From Laguncularia racemosa (lineage: Eukaryota; Streptophyta; Magnoliopsida; Myrtales; Combretaceae): a DNA stretch of 64,000 nucleotides. The notes under the pieces are model-generated. The model worked only from the letters and a program-made list of their open reading frames with translations. It ran no database searches and was not told where the DNA came from. Numbering within the stretch: the stretch's first letter is position 1; the number at the start of each line of letters is the position of its first letter. This document shows, piece after piece, positions 10,601-22,000 of the stretch. The translations under genes were made by a program, and so were the position numbers. The DNA is taken from the NCBI GenBank assembly GCA_037954665.1, contig JBBMOL010000022.1:186001-250000 (forward strand), given 5' to 3'.

Positions 10601-13600
10601 CCAGTATACAAAAATGCCCTCTGCTACTGTCAAGTAAAGAGTTAATAGCTAGTAAATGAAATGTTTATTGTAGAAGACAAAATTGTTCAACCAATTTCTT
10701 CATTTCAAGTTCCATAGGATTGGATTGTCTTTGACTATTAAATTTGGCTGATGGGGATTTCCTAGATGCTATTGCATGTGTATAAACCGTTTATCAACTT
10801 TTTTGGCAAATGGTTCCATGGGGAACATTTAATTGTGTTCTATGCTATATGTGCCGCAGTGGGCTCAAGACTTCCCACATCTCTTCTTCTGATGCCCATT
10901 CTTATGTAGCATCTAGCTACACTTGTAAGCAGAATTCCCTAGCACTTTTGTTGATTGGGAATCCATTTTTATTAGGAATTGGGAAGGCTTTCCAATTCAA
11001 AGAAGTCTGATAATATGCAAGTGAAATCTCATCACTGCAGCAGCCTTTTATTTCATTTAGGGAGAGAGAAACAGGAGACAAGTTGGACTCTGTCCAACCA
11101 CCTCTGCAAGTTTAGTACATGTTGAAGTTCATATTGCTAGGTTGTCCTAAGATAGCCAGTTGTTAGATGCCTTGAATTCTTTTCAAGCCTGATGTACTAA
11201 TGTAAGCTATTGTGGCAACCATGAAACCCATAGATATTGACTGGCTGGATAGTTTACTATGTCATAGGGGCAATAGCTACACCATGTATTTTTTTGACAA
11301 TACATGGTATCGCTCCATAACCAGAAGAATAAAATTCTAAAGGGGAAAAAGAAAATTGATGTATGATATATTATTTTAATGAAGAATTGTATCTTTCATG
11401 AAATATGTTCAAAATGTTGTGAATAGGGCCGGCAATTCGTGTTAACATGTCATGTCTCATATCCATATATAAATGGGTACATATCTAAAAAATTTCAACC
11501 CATGACATGACTCATTTATTAATCGTGTATAAAAACCTATACCCATGATCCAACCCATTTAATAAGCATGTTTTGTGTCCGAGTTAGACCCATTTATCGA
11601 TTAAAAAATTCATAAATACATCTATAAAATACTTATATATACAAAGTGAAAATGATGATAAGAAAATTAACTTTTATAAATACTAATAATATAAGGTCTT
11701 GAATGTTAGTATAAAATTACAATCCAAATAATGGTTTTAGTGAAATTTTATCAAATATAATAAAGCTAAAAACTCATAAATTTCATAACATCGTTGAATT
11801 AACTTGAGCCATGGCTTAAATGGATCTATGTTACTGCTAGTGGTGATTTCCAAATTTGTTATATTTTCTATCAGATTTTCAAGGAAGATAATTAAAAAAT
11901 CTACACAAAAAAAATGATATCAATAAAAATTCTCCTCTAAGGTATAAATAAGGAAATGAGAAGACATAACTTGAGTAACCCTATTTACTTGTTTTTCTTG
12001 TTAAGTACATATCCTTAACTATAGTTTAAAAAACCTCTGTATAGGAATTTTTACTACTAATATCTTAGGGTGCTTTACACTGTAGCTCTATGTTTTAAAA
12101 TACTGATTAAACTCCAACAGTTTTTTCCTCATTATCATCATTTGTTTTTTGATACTGAAGGTTCTTTACTATGACTTAACTTATTACCAACAACTTCAAA
12201 AGAAAGTAGAAAGCATTATCTCTCCTTTACCATAATTTTGATTCATGAAAAAGTGTAACCTAATTTAATTGTAATTTATTTATTTTCTCATTTTTGAAGA
12301 AGTTTTTCAATGCAAATGTGAAAACAATTTTAAGATATGTCAGGTTTCTCGCTTTTATCATTTTCTCCATATAAATGCTTTATTACATCAAGTACATAGA
12401 AAAAGTTGGATTTGTTTGGGACATTCAAAAGATGATTAGCATTGTTACTAAAAATCATGCAAGACAAATAAAAAATAATATAATATCATGTTTTAAGCAA
12501 TTAAATGAAAAACCTCTATCATCTATTCTTTAGTTCAAGCAATTAAATGAAAAGCTGTTAGGATTTTTATCAACATGAAATTGTACTAATCAAATCCAAA
12601 AGCCTCATTACTAGAATTATAGTCAATCAAACCTAGTACTTAACAAATATTTTAAAACAATTAAATATTAATAATGTGTTAAAACCCTAATAGATCTAAA
12701 AGTCAAGACTATTTACACAGATTACATGAACCAAATACGATGACATGGTGCATTCTAAACAACCAAAAAATGAGAAAGAAAGATTTATCCAATAAAAAAA
12801 GATGAAGAACAGAGTAGGAGAACTAAGAAGAAGAGAGAGAGATATGATATGTTACTGACTGCTTAATGTGGTATAGAAAGACCATAAAACTCTTAAGTTA
12901 CAAAATTAATGGCACTTGTGAATAACAAAAAAAACAAAATAAATATAATAATGAAGAAATATATATATTATTAATATTAAACAAGTTTGCAAGTCGAACC
13001 TATGGCTTGTTTAATAACGGGTTCATAAATGAGTTTGATAACTAAATATTAATCCAAACACAGGTTTTGTCATGTTTAAATGGGTCTAATCTATTTGTGT
13101 CTCGTGTCAATTTTTTTTTTTATATACAAACCTGTTTATATCTTGTTGTATCGTATTTAAGTTTCATGAGTCGAATCTCAAATTGTTAGCCTTAGTTGTG
13201 AAATTGACATGAGATGAGTTAGCCATGAGTTTTTCATGCAAACCTATACTATATCCTTATAAGAATTTAGCTAAATTTGTGATTGAGCAGAGCATTATAT
13301 TTGTACGTTGGTGACGTTAACATTCTTTCAATGGGTGATTTCATTTTGCTATTACTAATGTTGAGCACAAACTAATGCAAAGTTTTTCCATTGCCTTCTA
13401 AAAAATTGTTTGAAATTCAGTAATAACAAATTGGTTGAGTAAATAATTATGGTATTAATAATTTGGAATTTGCAGCATCTCTGTCGATGCAGTACAGAAA
13501 TTCTCATGTGCTAAGCTTTTGCAATTTATTGCAGTTAATTGCTGGACCACTTCTTTCTGTCATTCATATCTGTAGTGTCATTGAAGAAATGAGGGCTGCC

Positions 13601-14197
13601 CCTGTTAACACACTGAATCCACAGAGGACTGCAATGATTGTGGCTGACTTTCTTAAGGTTAGGTTGCCTCTCTCTCTCTCTCTCTCTCGGTTTTCCTGTA
13701 CCAAGTAATTCCTTGAACTTCAAAGTTCATGTCATTTACTATATTCCTTATTTCCTTGGAACACTGTCCAGACAGGAAGAGTGTCAAGCCCAGCAGAACT
13801 AAGGTATCGAGAGGACCTTCTGTTTCCAGGGCGCCTTGTTGAAGATGCTGGAAATGTGAAAGTTGGAAGGGCCTTGCGCAATGTTGTTAGGCCTTCAAAA
13901 CTACGTGAATGGAAAGATACCTTTACAGAGGAAAAGTTCCTTTTAAGCAGTGGAAGCAAATGCATTGACTTGGTATTGGAGCATGGTGCCACCGGTGAAG
14001 ATGCATTGAGGGGTTGGCTAGTTGCTGCATATGTGGCAGGTAGAGTGAAGTCCTCTCATGAGTTAAGCATCCAAGTTCTGGAAGAGGCTTATGAAAAGAT
14101 GTATAGTGTTTTCCCTGATTTTCTACCTGAACTTCAAGCAAAAGGGTGGCACGCTGACCAATTTCTTGATGGAACCGGTAGTCGCTTTGCATTGTAG
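7616..14197 (+). CDS. RUS4: DUF647 protein, ROOT UVB SENSITIVE 4-like
   Basis: Nine exons with GT-AG borders splice into one frame: 7616-7745, 7842-7930, 8037-8121, 8342-8401, 8504-8597, 8682-8779, 8892-9071, 13535-13657 and 13772-14197. They give about 427 codons from the ATG at 7617. The product has the DUF647 core: FPSGYPYSVNDGYLRYTQFR, then FAAGLRPTPAQATVVSWILK, ARATRLPIYSSFAKEGN, GEAISTLFNVAGIGAGIQ and NTLNPQRTAMIVADFLKTGR, ending GTGSRFAL. Among the six plant RUS paralogues this resembles RUS4 as I remember it; the family is plastid-associated, and RUS4 is linked to stamen and anther development. The expected N-terminal transit peptide is missing: the first visible exon starts with one base of a split codon, so an upstream exon is likely, perhaps left of the A-B-A repeats. 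Intron 7 is 4.46 kb and holds two DNA transposons. The family call is firm, the paralogue less so. Confidence 0.8.
9384..9758. mobile_element. Tourist-like (PIF/Harbinger) MITE
   Basis: A 375-bp non-coding unit with ends ggtatcgtttgg and, on the other strand, ggtagcatttag, bordered by TTA on both sides (9381-9383 and 9759-9761). A 3-bp TTA/TAA target duplication with a GG...GTTTGG-type terminus is the signature of Tourist-like MITEs. Internally it carries repeated tttgtac/gtacaaaa words. It sits in RUS4-like intron 7. The terminal repeat is imperfect, so the element is not young. Confidence 0.65.
9762..11415. other. Rest of the left half of the long RUS4-like intron
   Basis: AT-rich intron DNA. 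An open frame of about 100 codons at 10340-10645 matches nothing I recognise, and other frames overlap it on both strands, so I do not call it a gene. No further transposon ends were found. Confidence 0.4.
11424..13194. mobile_element. Non-autonomous hAT-family transposon
   Basis: A 1,771-bp element with terminal inverted repeats TAGGGCCGGCAATTCG (left) and TAAGGCTAACAATTTG (right, other strand), flanked by a perfect 8-bp duplication GTTGTGAA at 11416-11423 and 13195-13202. An 8-bp duplication with TA(G/A)GG ends is diagnostic of hAT (Ac-like) elements. The subterminal regions carry related words in opposite orientation (atgggt, catgac, gtgtc), as expected for transposase binding sites. No transposase frame is visible, so it must have moved with enzyme from elsewhere. 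It lies in RUS4-like intron 7, away from both splice sites. Confidence 0.85.
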
Positions 14198-14757
14198 CAT
14201 TGGACTTGCTCAATAAACCCTCTGATTTTGGAATTCAACAAATGTGAATAACTTTTTGTGTTATAAGAAGCAGATTTTCACTAAGGTAAAATCTCTGGAG
14301 GTGTGTGTACATCTTGTGGCTTGTTTTTCTTTGATGTAATGAATGTTGAAATTGCTGGAAGATAATCGCACGTAGTGAAAGCTAAGGTTGAAATTTCCAT
14401 GTCAGACTTCTTCCTTTGATGTTTAGGTGGAGACTCTGACTTTGATCTTACCGAGGATGAGCAGATCGGTGTATTGATCTTCTATAACAGATTATCTGAA
14501 AACAGGATCATCAAAAGAATGCGACTCTTTCACCTAAATTAGATGCTTGCTTCTTAAAAATCATTTAGTTTTGAGCAAACTTCATCTTAGATTATTGTTG
14601 TTGAATATTTACAAATACACATACATACATCCAGCAAATTGCCAAATTCTTCTTATTTACTGATTGACATTTTAGCTTACAAACTTGATTAAGAAAAGAA
14701 ATACAACAGTTAAAAAGAGAGAGAAAGAAAGCGTAGATTAAATATTTCTAATGATTG
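14198..14757. other. Tail-to-tail intergenic region
   Basis: About 560 bp between the RUS4-like stop and the DUF761 stop; it should hold both 3' UTRs and polyadenylation signals. No other feature seen. Confidence 0.6.
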
Positions 14758-15342
14758 CTACAAATTTCGAGCTATGCTCTCCTGAAGTTTCATTTCTGCC
14801 CGGAATTTGGCTATAAATTCTTCTGCTCGGTCATCAATTCCATGCATTAGGGGGGATTCCAATCCCACTGCTTCCCACATATCATCTGCTGCAGAATCAT
14901 TCTGCTCATCATTCACCCGACCTTCATAGAAATAATTGTTAGTACTAGCGTCGGATTCAACCGCAAGTTTTTCAGTTCTTGCAGTCGTTGTACAAAATTT
15001 CGAAACATGTTTACTGCACAGCACCAGATGGTCCTGGACTGGCTCCCTGAAGAGATTGTCGACATATACAGGCGCACGTCTCTTCTTGAACATCTGGCGA
15101 CGTGGACGTCGAAGGCTGAGAGCACGACTTCTTTGCTCATACACAGATTTGGGAGTGTGAAGTTTGTGAATGAGCTTGATATGGAGCTTGGAGGTGATGA
15201 TATTCCATGCCTTCTTTGCAGGTGAAAGCCTCAGCCTTAAGCAAGACATTGGTGAGGAAATGAAAAGGCCAGTTTCTGAGCGTGCTGCAGTATGCTTTGT
15301 AGGTCTCACGTTGTTTAGAGATTGTGGGTTGCTTGCTGCCAT
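14758..15342 (-). CDS. DUF761-domain protein (cotton-fibre-protein type)
   Basis: An intronless frame of 194 codons from the ATG at 15342. Near the N-terminus (residues about 42-60) is AKKAWNIITSKLHIKLIHKL, a basic segment common in plant DUF761 proteins. The C-terminus (about 169-187) has IDDRAEEFIAKFRAEMKLQ, the conserved DUF761 motif (D-x-R-A-E-E-F-I-x-x-F-R-x-E-M). The middle is basic (PRRQMFKKRRAP) and then acidic, and looks disordered. Length and layout fit this family of small plant proteins of unknown biochemical role, several of which are tied to growth or defence. It is convergent with the RUS4-like gene. Plus-strand frames over the same bases are shadows. Confidence 0.85.
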   Translation of the reverse strand: MAASNPQSLNNVRPTKHTAARSETGLFISSPMSCLRLRLSPAKKAWNIITSKLHIKLIHKLHTPKSVYEQRSRALSLRRPRRQMFKKRRAPVYVDNLFREPVQDHLVLCSKHVSKFCTTTARTEKLAVESDASTNNYFYEGRVNDEQNDSAADDMWEAVGLESPLMHGIDDRAEEFIAKFRAEMKLQESIARNL

Positions 15343-15654
15343 TTTACGAGGGCGAAATATGCTTATTTCTGACGCTGTCAGTCTGATGATTCCATTGGAG
15401 CAGCTTAATTCTCACGCTTCATCCTTGACGCAGACAGAGACATGAATAATCACACTTAAACTATGGATCCATTTTTACATCACGACAGTACCGTCATTGT
15501 ACGATTCAATTTACTGTTGTCTTGGGGAATAGGTTATAAACTGGATAGGAGTTTGTTGCATGGAGAATTAGGTGCAATTGTTTTATGAACAGTCATCGAC
15601 ATTATAATGTGAATGAAAGGTTAACCAATTATGTATGCATCCGATCCTACTTAT
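15343..15654. other. Upstream region of the DUF761 gene
   Basis: Should contain the promoter and 5' UTR of the minus-strand gene. No specific element can be defended. Confidence 0.45.
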
Positions 15655-15680
15655 CCCCCCCCCCCCCCCCCCCCCCCCCC
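15655..15680. repeat. Uninterrupted run of 26 cytosines
   Basis: A pure C26 homopolymer, striking in an AT-rich region where other runs are A or T. It is about 310 bp upstream of the DUF761 ATG. Its length may be inexact because long C runs are hard to sequence. The G-rich strand could form a quadruplex. Confidence 0.9.
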
Positions 15681-16064
15681 ATTCTTGAAAGTAGAGAGAG
15701 TTCTAAGCCATGAAAGTTGTATTTTGTACGAGACTATCCATTCTCATCAATCTCTTATTAAATGTGATAATAAACCAGATTTTATGAAATATTATTACCT
15801 TCAAGCAACAAATCAGGGGGTGCATAGCTTGCGTCCTATCCAGTGATAAAATATAGAGTCCTTCCAAGTTGGTTTGCCTATACGTATATTCTTGGAGATC
15901 ATACATACATAGATGTGCGGTTGTTTTCAAAGGATTGGTACTACTTCTAGATTGTGGAACTACTGGTTGTACTCCCACAATAGGAAATTGATGAAAACTA
16001 GTAAAAGCATTAACCGGTTGTCATGGTATTCGATTGACTTAGCTTAGTTGAAATTTTTTTTAAA

Positions 16065-16122
<58 letters not shown>

Positions 16123-16286
16123 CATTTTAAGAGCAATAATTAATAAAATACAATGTATAGCTTTGTGATAAGTATAAAGGTTTAAACAATAGAGGTTATA
16201 GATTCAATTCTCATGGTAGTCACTTTAGTTTTTTTTTTTTTTTTTTTAAATTGTATTTATTGTTTACTGCTTTATTGGCATTCTCC
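15681..16286. other. Intergenic DNA before repeat B copy 2
   Basis: No gene recognised. It contains the AT microsatellite listed separately and, at 16159-16212, weak tRNA-promoter-like words (gtgataagtataaagg, agattcaattctc) that could be a SINE fragment. Confidence 0.4.
16068..16121. repeat. (AT)n microsatellite
   Basis: About 47 bases of uninterrupted AT dinucleotides, then a short imperfect extension. Confidence 0.9.
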
Positions 16287-17480
16287 TTTTACTTCTTTTT
16301 TTCCACAATAACTAATAGCATTAAATATCATTCATTATAAAATTATAGTAAACTAACTAAATTATCTTAAGTTTTTATTCATTTATTTGTAGAATACCAT
16401 TAACGATAATTACATTAATATTACAAATATATCAAACTTGCTACGTAAAATATTAATAAATAATAATATTAATAATAATAATATTACTTTATATATTTTT
16501 CTTATAATTAATATTATGAAAAATAAATGTGAATTCTTGAACGATTGATTACCTAATTAATTGAATGAAATTGATAATTTTTAAAGTATTTCTAATGACA
16601 CAATTTTATAGAGCTATTATTAAAAAAAAAAAATCGAAGAATACTTATATATACATAAGAGACATAATCATCTTCCTCCACTTTCTTCAGCAACACTGCG
16701 TCTCTCTCTTTCAACCACAGCATGAGAGAGGAAGTTTACCGTAAAGAAAGTTATGAAGGATCTTAAGTTAAAATCATTGAGGCAAGTACATACACCAAAA
16801 GTGGCTTCCTAGTGGCACCCAACAATGCAATGTCAATGGTTTGCTCTAATAAAGCAATGTGGTGGTAATTCTCAAATACCCACAAGAGGTTGATTAGGGT
16901 TTTTGATTGAATGCAAGATTAAGGGAATTGAAACTAAAATTGAACTTTTTCTATGAGAATTTTGACTTATAAAATCTACTAAGAAGTTGGCATGGGTCTC
17001 CACCAATCTTAGAGAGAGAAGCTTAATCCCAACTTGAATTATGAGGATGATTTCTAATACTTTTTTCTTTTCTTTTTTTAATTTTCTTGTTGAGCATGCA
17101 GCTCATGTTTTGGAGCTCAAAATTGGATTCTTAAGGAGCAATTAAAAACTCACGTTTGATGTCCATGACGAAGGAACTCACGCTCTAGTGAAGAAGAGGA
17201 AATAGTTGGAATATATTGTAGAAAAGAAATTGCTTGAAGAAGATGATGATGAGGGTTAAGGTTTTTCAACCAGATTGTGCAATGGTGATGGTATGGATTA
17301 AGTTTTTCACAACCACCAGGGAAGAGGGAGAGAAAGTTGCCCAGGAGAGTTGCATAGATGGTGAAGGAAATCAACTTTTTTTCCTCTCAATAAATGTTTT
17401 TTTTTTCCAAGTGCATTCAAGCATGCGAATTTAAAAAATTTTTAGTTGTTTGAAATGCAATAAAGACTAAAGAGAATTAA
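16287..17480. repeat. Dispersed repeat B, copy 2 (solitary)
   Basis: Closely similar to 4826-6000 along its whole 1.19 kb and in the same orientation, starting acttctttttttccacaata and ending aaagactaaagagaatta. Neither flank resembles repeat A. Differences from copy 1 are scattered substitutions and small indels (for example an extra poly-T block near 17065). Confidence 0.85.
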
Positions 17481-17586
17481 GAACTTATTTTCGGAATGTA
17501 TAGAATTTAAAAGAAAAATCATTTTCAACGCAACCTGCAGACTTATCTTGTCCAACTTACCACACTCCTCACAAATTATGTTTCAT

Positions 17587-18160
17587 TTTTTTTTTTTTAA
17601 GTAACATTTTATTAGGTTACAATACAAGTATCCCAGCCATGACCAAAAAAGACCTTCCATAGGTTTCTAAATGGAAGACAACTTTATTTGATTGGTGCCT
17701 TCCAAATTTAGCAAAATAAATAAAATGAATAACACAAAGGTTGGCTTCTCGGTACATACAACGAGTATGCACAAATTGTCAAGTAAGTTGGTATAGGTTA
17801 CAGGTATAGGATATCCCTGATAGCGAAAAAAGAAATTTATATGAGATATTTCTAACAATATATTCGCAGCAGATAGTGAATCTAATTCTCCATGGGCCCA
17901 AATGAAAATCTTCCATTGAACACACTGCAATCCAGTACATAAATCCCCATGTTTTTGTCTGAAAGCTATCTGTTTCTGTCAACTTCAAAAATCCTATGAA
18001 CCAGTCACCATTTAAATCTCCTTATGATCACGATTCCTTCATAGCACCATCAGTGCTTGTCTACTTTTACTTATCCATTGGGAGGACGAGATATCCATTC
18101 TGGGATCTTTAAAGCTTTTCTTTTTTCCTTTCTTTTAACGGTAATAATACAATGTCAAAC
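17587..18160 (-). mobile_element. Possible retroposed 3' end with poly(A) tail
   Basis: Read on the minus strand, the stretch ends with cctaataaaatgttactt followed by a run of A, that is an AATAAA signal and a poly(A) tail, as left by LINE-type reverse transcription. Upstream a broken frame contains MYREANLC, resembling the REAN motif in RNase H domains at the 3' end of plant LINEs. The coding match is thin. Alternatively this could be an alternative 3' end of the TIM44 transcript, which runs in the same direction from 19070. Confidence 0.35.
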
Positions 18161-19069
18161 AAATCTCTACCTGAGCTTATGATATGACATACACTCATTA
18201 GTCAAGCACAAGACTTTTTTTGGTAACGAACTCTCTTTTTATATACCTAATTTTTATACTTTTTACCTGCATTCGACATAGATACAACCTATATGACAAA
18301 AAATGATCATTACCACAACAAAATGTGAATATTTATTTGTAGTTAATCCATAGTCGCAGAAATATAAAACCAAATTATTTTAACTCTCAATCTATATATC
18401 AACCATGGGTTTCTTTCCTCATGGCATTCAGTAGTTAACCCCCAAAACAAACATGAAGCAAATGGCAGAATTGGCATTATCGATCAGTAAATGGCTCATC
18501 TTATCCAGAATGTTTAATCGGAAAGAGACACTTAACATAAGGAATAAAAAGCATGAATTCTATTTAAAAAAAAAAAAAAACACCAGTCAATATAGCTCAA
18601 ATCTCCCACTTGCACCAATTCACCCCGACCAATCTCCCTAGCTAGGCAAATTGCAATGCAAACAAGATGGAAGAAAGTCTGAAAATTTAATCTAAGCAAC
18701 TCCTTACACATTCACCAATTAGTATGCAAAACCAAAGCTGCTTGAATGGGAGGGAAGGAGGCCGGGTGTGTCTCATCAAAAAATTAGTACAATGCCAAGC
18801 AGCACAGTAATAATTTCCTTTTCCCATTTTTATTGGCAAATTCTGTTGTACATAAATTTAAGAAAGACACATGGTATGAAAAAGCTCTTGGTAATTTTAC
18901 CAAGCCCATCTAGAACAGATGAGCCACCCAAAAAAAATCAGAATCTCTATGATCACTATGTTTCATAATAAAAGAACATCATGACCTACAGGCTAAAATT
19001 TACCCCCGCGGTGAGTGACAAAAACCACAAAGGTTAAATAGACAGTAGTCAAACCAAAAATCCAAAGAA
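18161..19069. other. 3' flank of TIM44
   Basis: Presumed 3' UTR and intergenic DNA of the minus-strand TIM44 gene. No coding feature or transposon end recognised. Confidence 0.5.
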
Positions 19070-22000
19070 TTAGATGAGTGCCTGAACACCAATTTGTTGC
19101 ATTTCTCTTAACCTCCAAACTGGGTAGATAGAACCCTCTCCAAGTTCTTCTGGATCTACTTGTTGCATTGCCCAGGCATAGTACACTGTATGTATTGTAT
19201 CCTGCATGCATGATATCTCTTATCAAATGCATGCTCCTATGTCCACTAATGCAATGAAAAACAATGCCAAAAATTAAAAGGCTATGGCAAATTCACATCA
19301 TGATTGCATGACTCCTAAAAATAGGAGTAATATCTGATAGCTCCTTAATTGGAGTAAGGGGGCTAGCATCTTGACGGATAAAATGCATGAGAAAACACAT
19401 CTTGAATGCTATGCAGTATCTTGATTTCATATATATGTAATTCCACCAATTTAAATGTATAATGTGTGATTTACTACTACTTTTGTTCCCAAGACTACAA
19501 CCATTATGGACAGACAAATTTAATAACAACAAAATGTCAGCCAGATCCACACTAAGAACCAAATTAACAGCAATTCCTTTCACATGGATAACTTTTGCAT
19601 CCTGCTGACAGCACTAGATACAATAGCAAATCTGAAGGTAGACTTCAGTCAAACACCAGAAAAGTTGAATCTCAAAGTTATGATTAACTATCATTTACCA
19701 ACTTGAGAAGTGCATTAATTATTTCAATCAACCATCAACATAGCATCTTGTCTTTATAGTTCTCATTGCTTTTCAAAAGAAAAGTTGTTTACCTTTCCTC
19801 CTTCAGTTACTGCACCGTTCCGATCACGTACGCAATATACTTGCTGAGTTTGAAACTGTCAAGGAGCAGCATGTCAATTCCCCAAATAGAGAACTTAAGA
19901 AACTAAATATCAGACAAAGGCAACACAATGCTTACCGCTAAGATGATTATTGGACTTGTCCCCATCATCTTTGTTTCTCTTACTTCAACCTCAGATACAT
20001 GAAGAATCTGCATTCATTAGTCACAGAATCAATTATGCTATGAGAGATCTGCAACCAATTAATCTAAAACGTTAAGATTGTGGATATAGTGTGATTTTTA
20101 TATTTATATGTCAGCACCCCTCTCACGTGTGGGTTTGGACATTGACTAAGGTCTCACATGAAAATAATTAAATGGAAATCAAACGACAGCATACAAAAAT
20201 GGAATCAAATCTCCAATCCTCATGTCTTATCTAAAAATTTAAACTTAAAGATCAGCTTCACCTTTATAAGTAACATCAGATATCTATATTGTAACTATAA
20301 ATATTTCTCCTAGCCCATAGCTTTTAGAGATTAATCTTATGTCTCGGCCTTCATTAGTATAATATCTACCAATAAAAGAAACTTTATCCAGAATTCATCC
20401 AATTTTCTCTAAGCTTTCTATTTTTTGGAGTAAGTTAAGCCAAGCCATTTTCTTTACATGGCATGCCAGAATGCAATAGTTCTTTTATTTTTTTATACAC
20501 CAACACTTTTCCCTAATACTTTATTGACATAAGAATATGAACCAAACAGTAGAGAAGTCTCAGAACTAACCTTATTATCAAAAAAAATTCCATGGCTCTG
20601 ATAAGCACTCTGCTCAGCTTTACATCTCTCAATTACTTCAGAGCTACAATATTTTTTCAAAGTTTCAGCATCTCCCTGAAAAAGCAGATGCAGATCATTT
20701 GAGAAGGAGGGAAGCAGAAAAAGCATTTCGCCAGCAACAGAATTTACCTCAAAAAGTTCTAAAATAATTGATAAAAATGAGGGGCAAACAATCCTATCAA
20801 TCCCTGCAAAGTTAAGCACCTCCCTTAACATAGGCATTGAGCACAGGCTTGATGATTTCCTGGATTTCAGCTACAAACTCTGGCAATGAGAAAGATCTGC
20901 CATATCCAACCAGAAAAGTCAGAGGGAACATATATTCCAAGAGAAAAATCATCAACTAGCAATCATTATAACCTAAAAACAGAATCAGTCTTACGGGTCT
21001 CTCCGCTGGATTTCCTTCATAGATGCTGCAGCATCAGTTTCTTGAAAAATGGTTTCATTAATACTGCCAATCAAACAGGAAAATTATAGAGAAAGCTCAA
21101 TAATGATCTATCATAATATATAATTTCACAAACTTTCTGGTTATGGTGCCTTTTTGGTTTTACTTTTTCTTAACCTTTGTTGTTAACTCTTCAGTGTTAC
21201 CTCCTCCTCCTCCTCCTTTTTTAAATTATACCTTTTCGCTAATAACTTTGAGTCATTAGTAATTTCTTAAAATTGGTTTTTAACTTTTATCTTCTATATA
21301 TCTAGTTTCAAAGGTTTTTGTCACTCAAAACTTTATATTAATAGTGTATTTAGGTTAGTTATGATTTCTTATCATCATTTATACTTTTTATTAATACCTT
21401 TTAACCATTTATGTTTTTTCATGACTGTTGCTTACACCTTCTTATCATTTAAGAGATGCATTCTCTCATAAACAGAGAAGTTACCATTTTATATAAAAAT
21501 GTAATGATCATCAATAACTGTCTAAAGTAAGAATATGTGAAATATATTTCTTATGTAACCGATAATCCCACAATCTTTAAAATATGAATAAGCATTATTA
21601 ACATGTTATATATATTTTAGACTGAAATTCATGCAATGCGCAGGCTTTAACTAGTTGCATTTAATTTATAAAGCAAGCCATAAATTACAAGAATAGAGAT
21701 GCAGAAGCAATGGATCCTGAGCACTCACTCCTGAATTTTATGAACAACTGGGTTATCGCTAGTCTCCCATCTTTCACGCATATCCTCTGCAATCTGCCTA
21801 ACAACCATGGACAAGTTATTTTTTTTTTTTTTTGGGTAAGTACCATGGACGAGTTATTACACAACAACAGAAAGAACAAATCCCTTTATCACGGTTGGTA
21901 ATGAAGCTTCAACTAGAGAATTTCACCAAAAACCACAGATGGGATAGACAAAATATATTTAGCAATTGATTAACAGTAATAAGTTTACTCAATTGTATAA

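Noticed and set aside
10340..10645. 101-codon frame in the long RUS4-like intron
   Set aside because: No recognisable motif, overlapped by open frames on both strands, no splice or promoter support.
14936..15445. Plus-strand frames opposite the DUF761 gene
   Set aside because: Shadows of the minus-strand gene, which carries the conserved motif.
16159..16212. tRNA gene or SINE head on the plus strand
   Set aside because: Only loose A- and B-box resemblance, no cloverleaf and no defined element ends.
17150..17434. Frames repeated in both copies of repeat B
   Set aside because: Short, His/Ser-rich, and duplicated only because the DNA is; no start context or domain.
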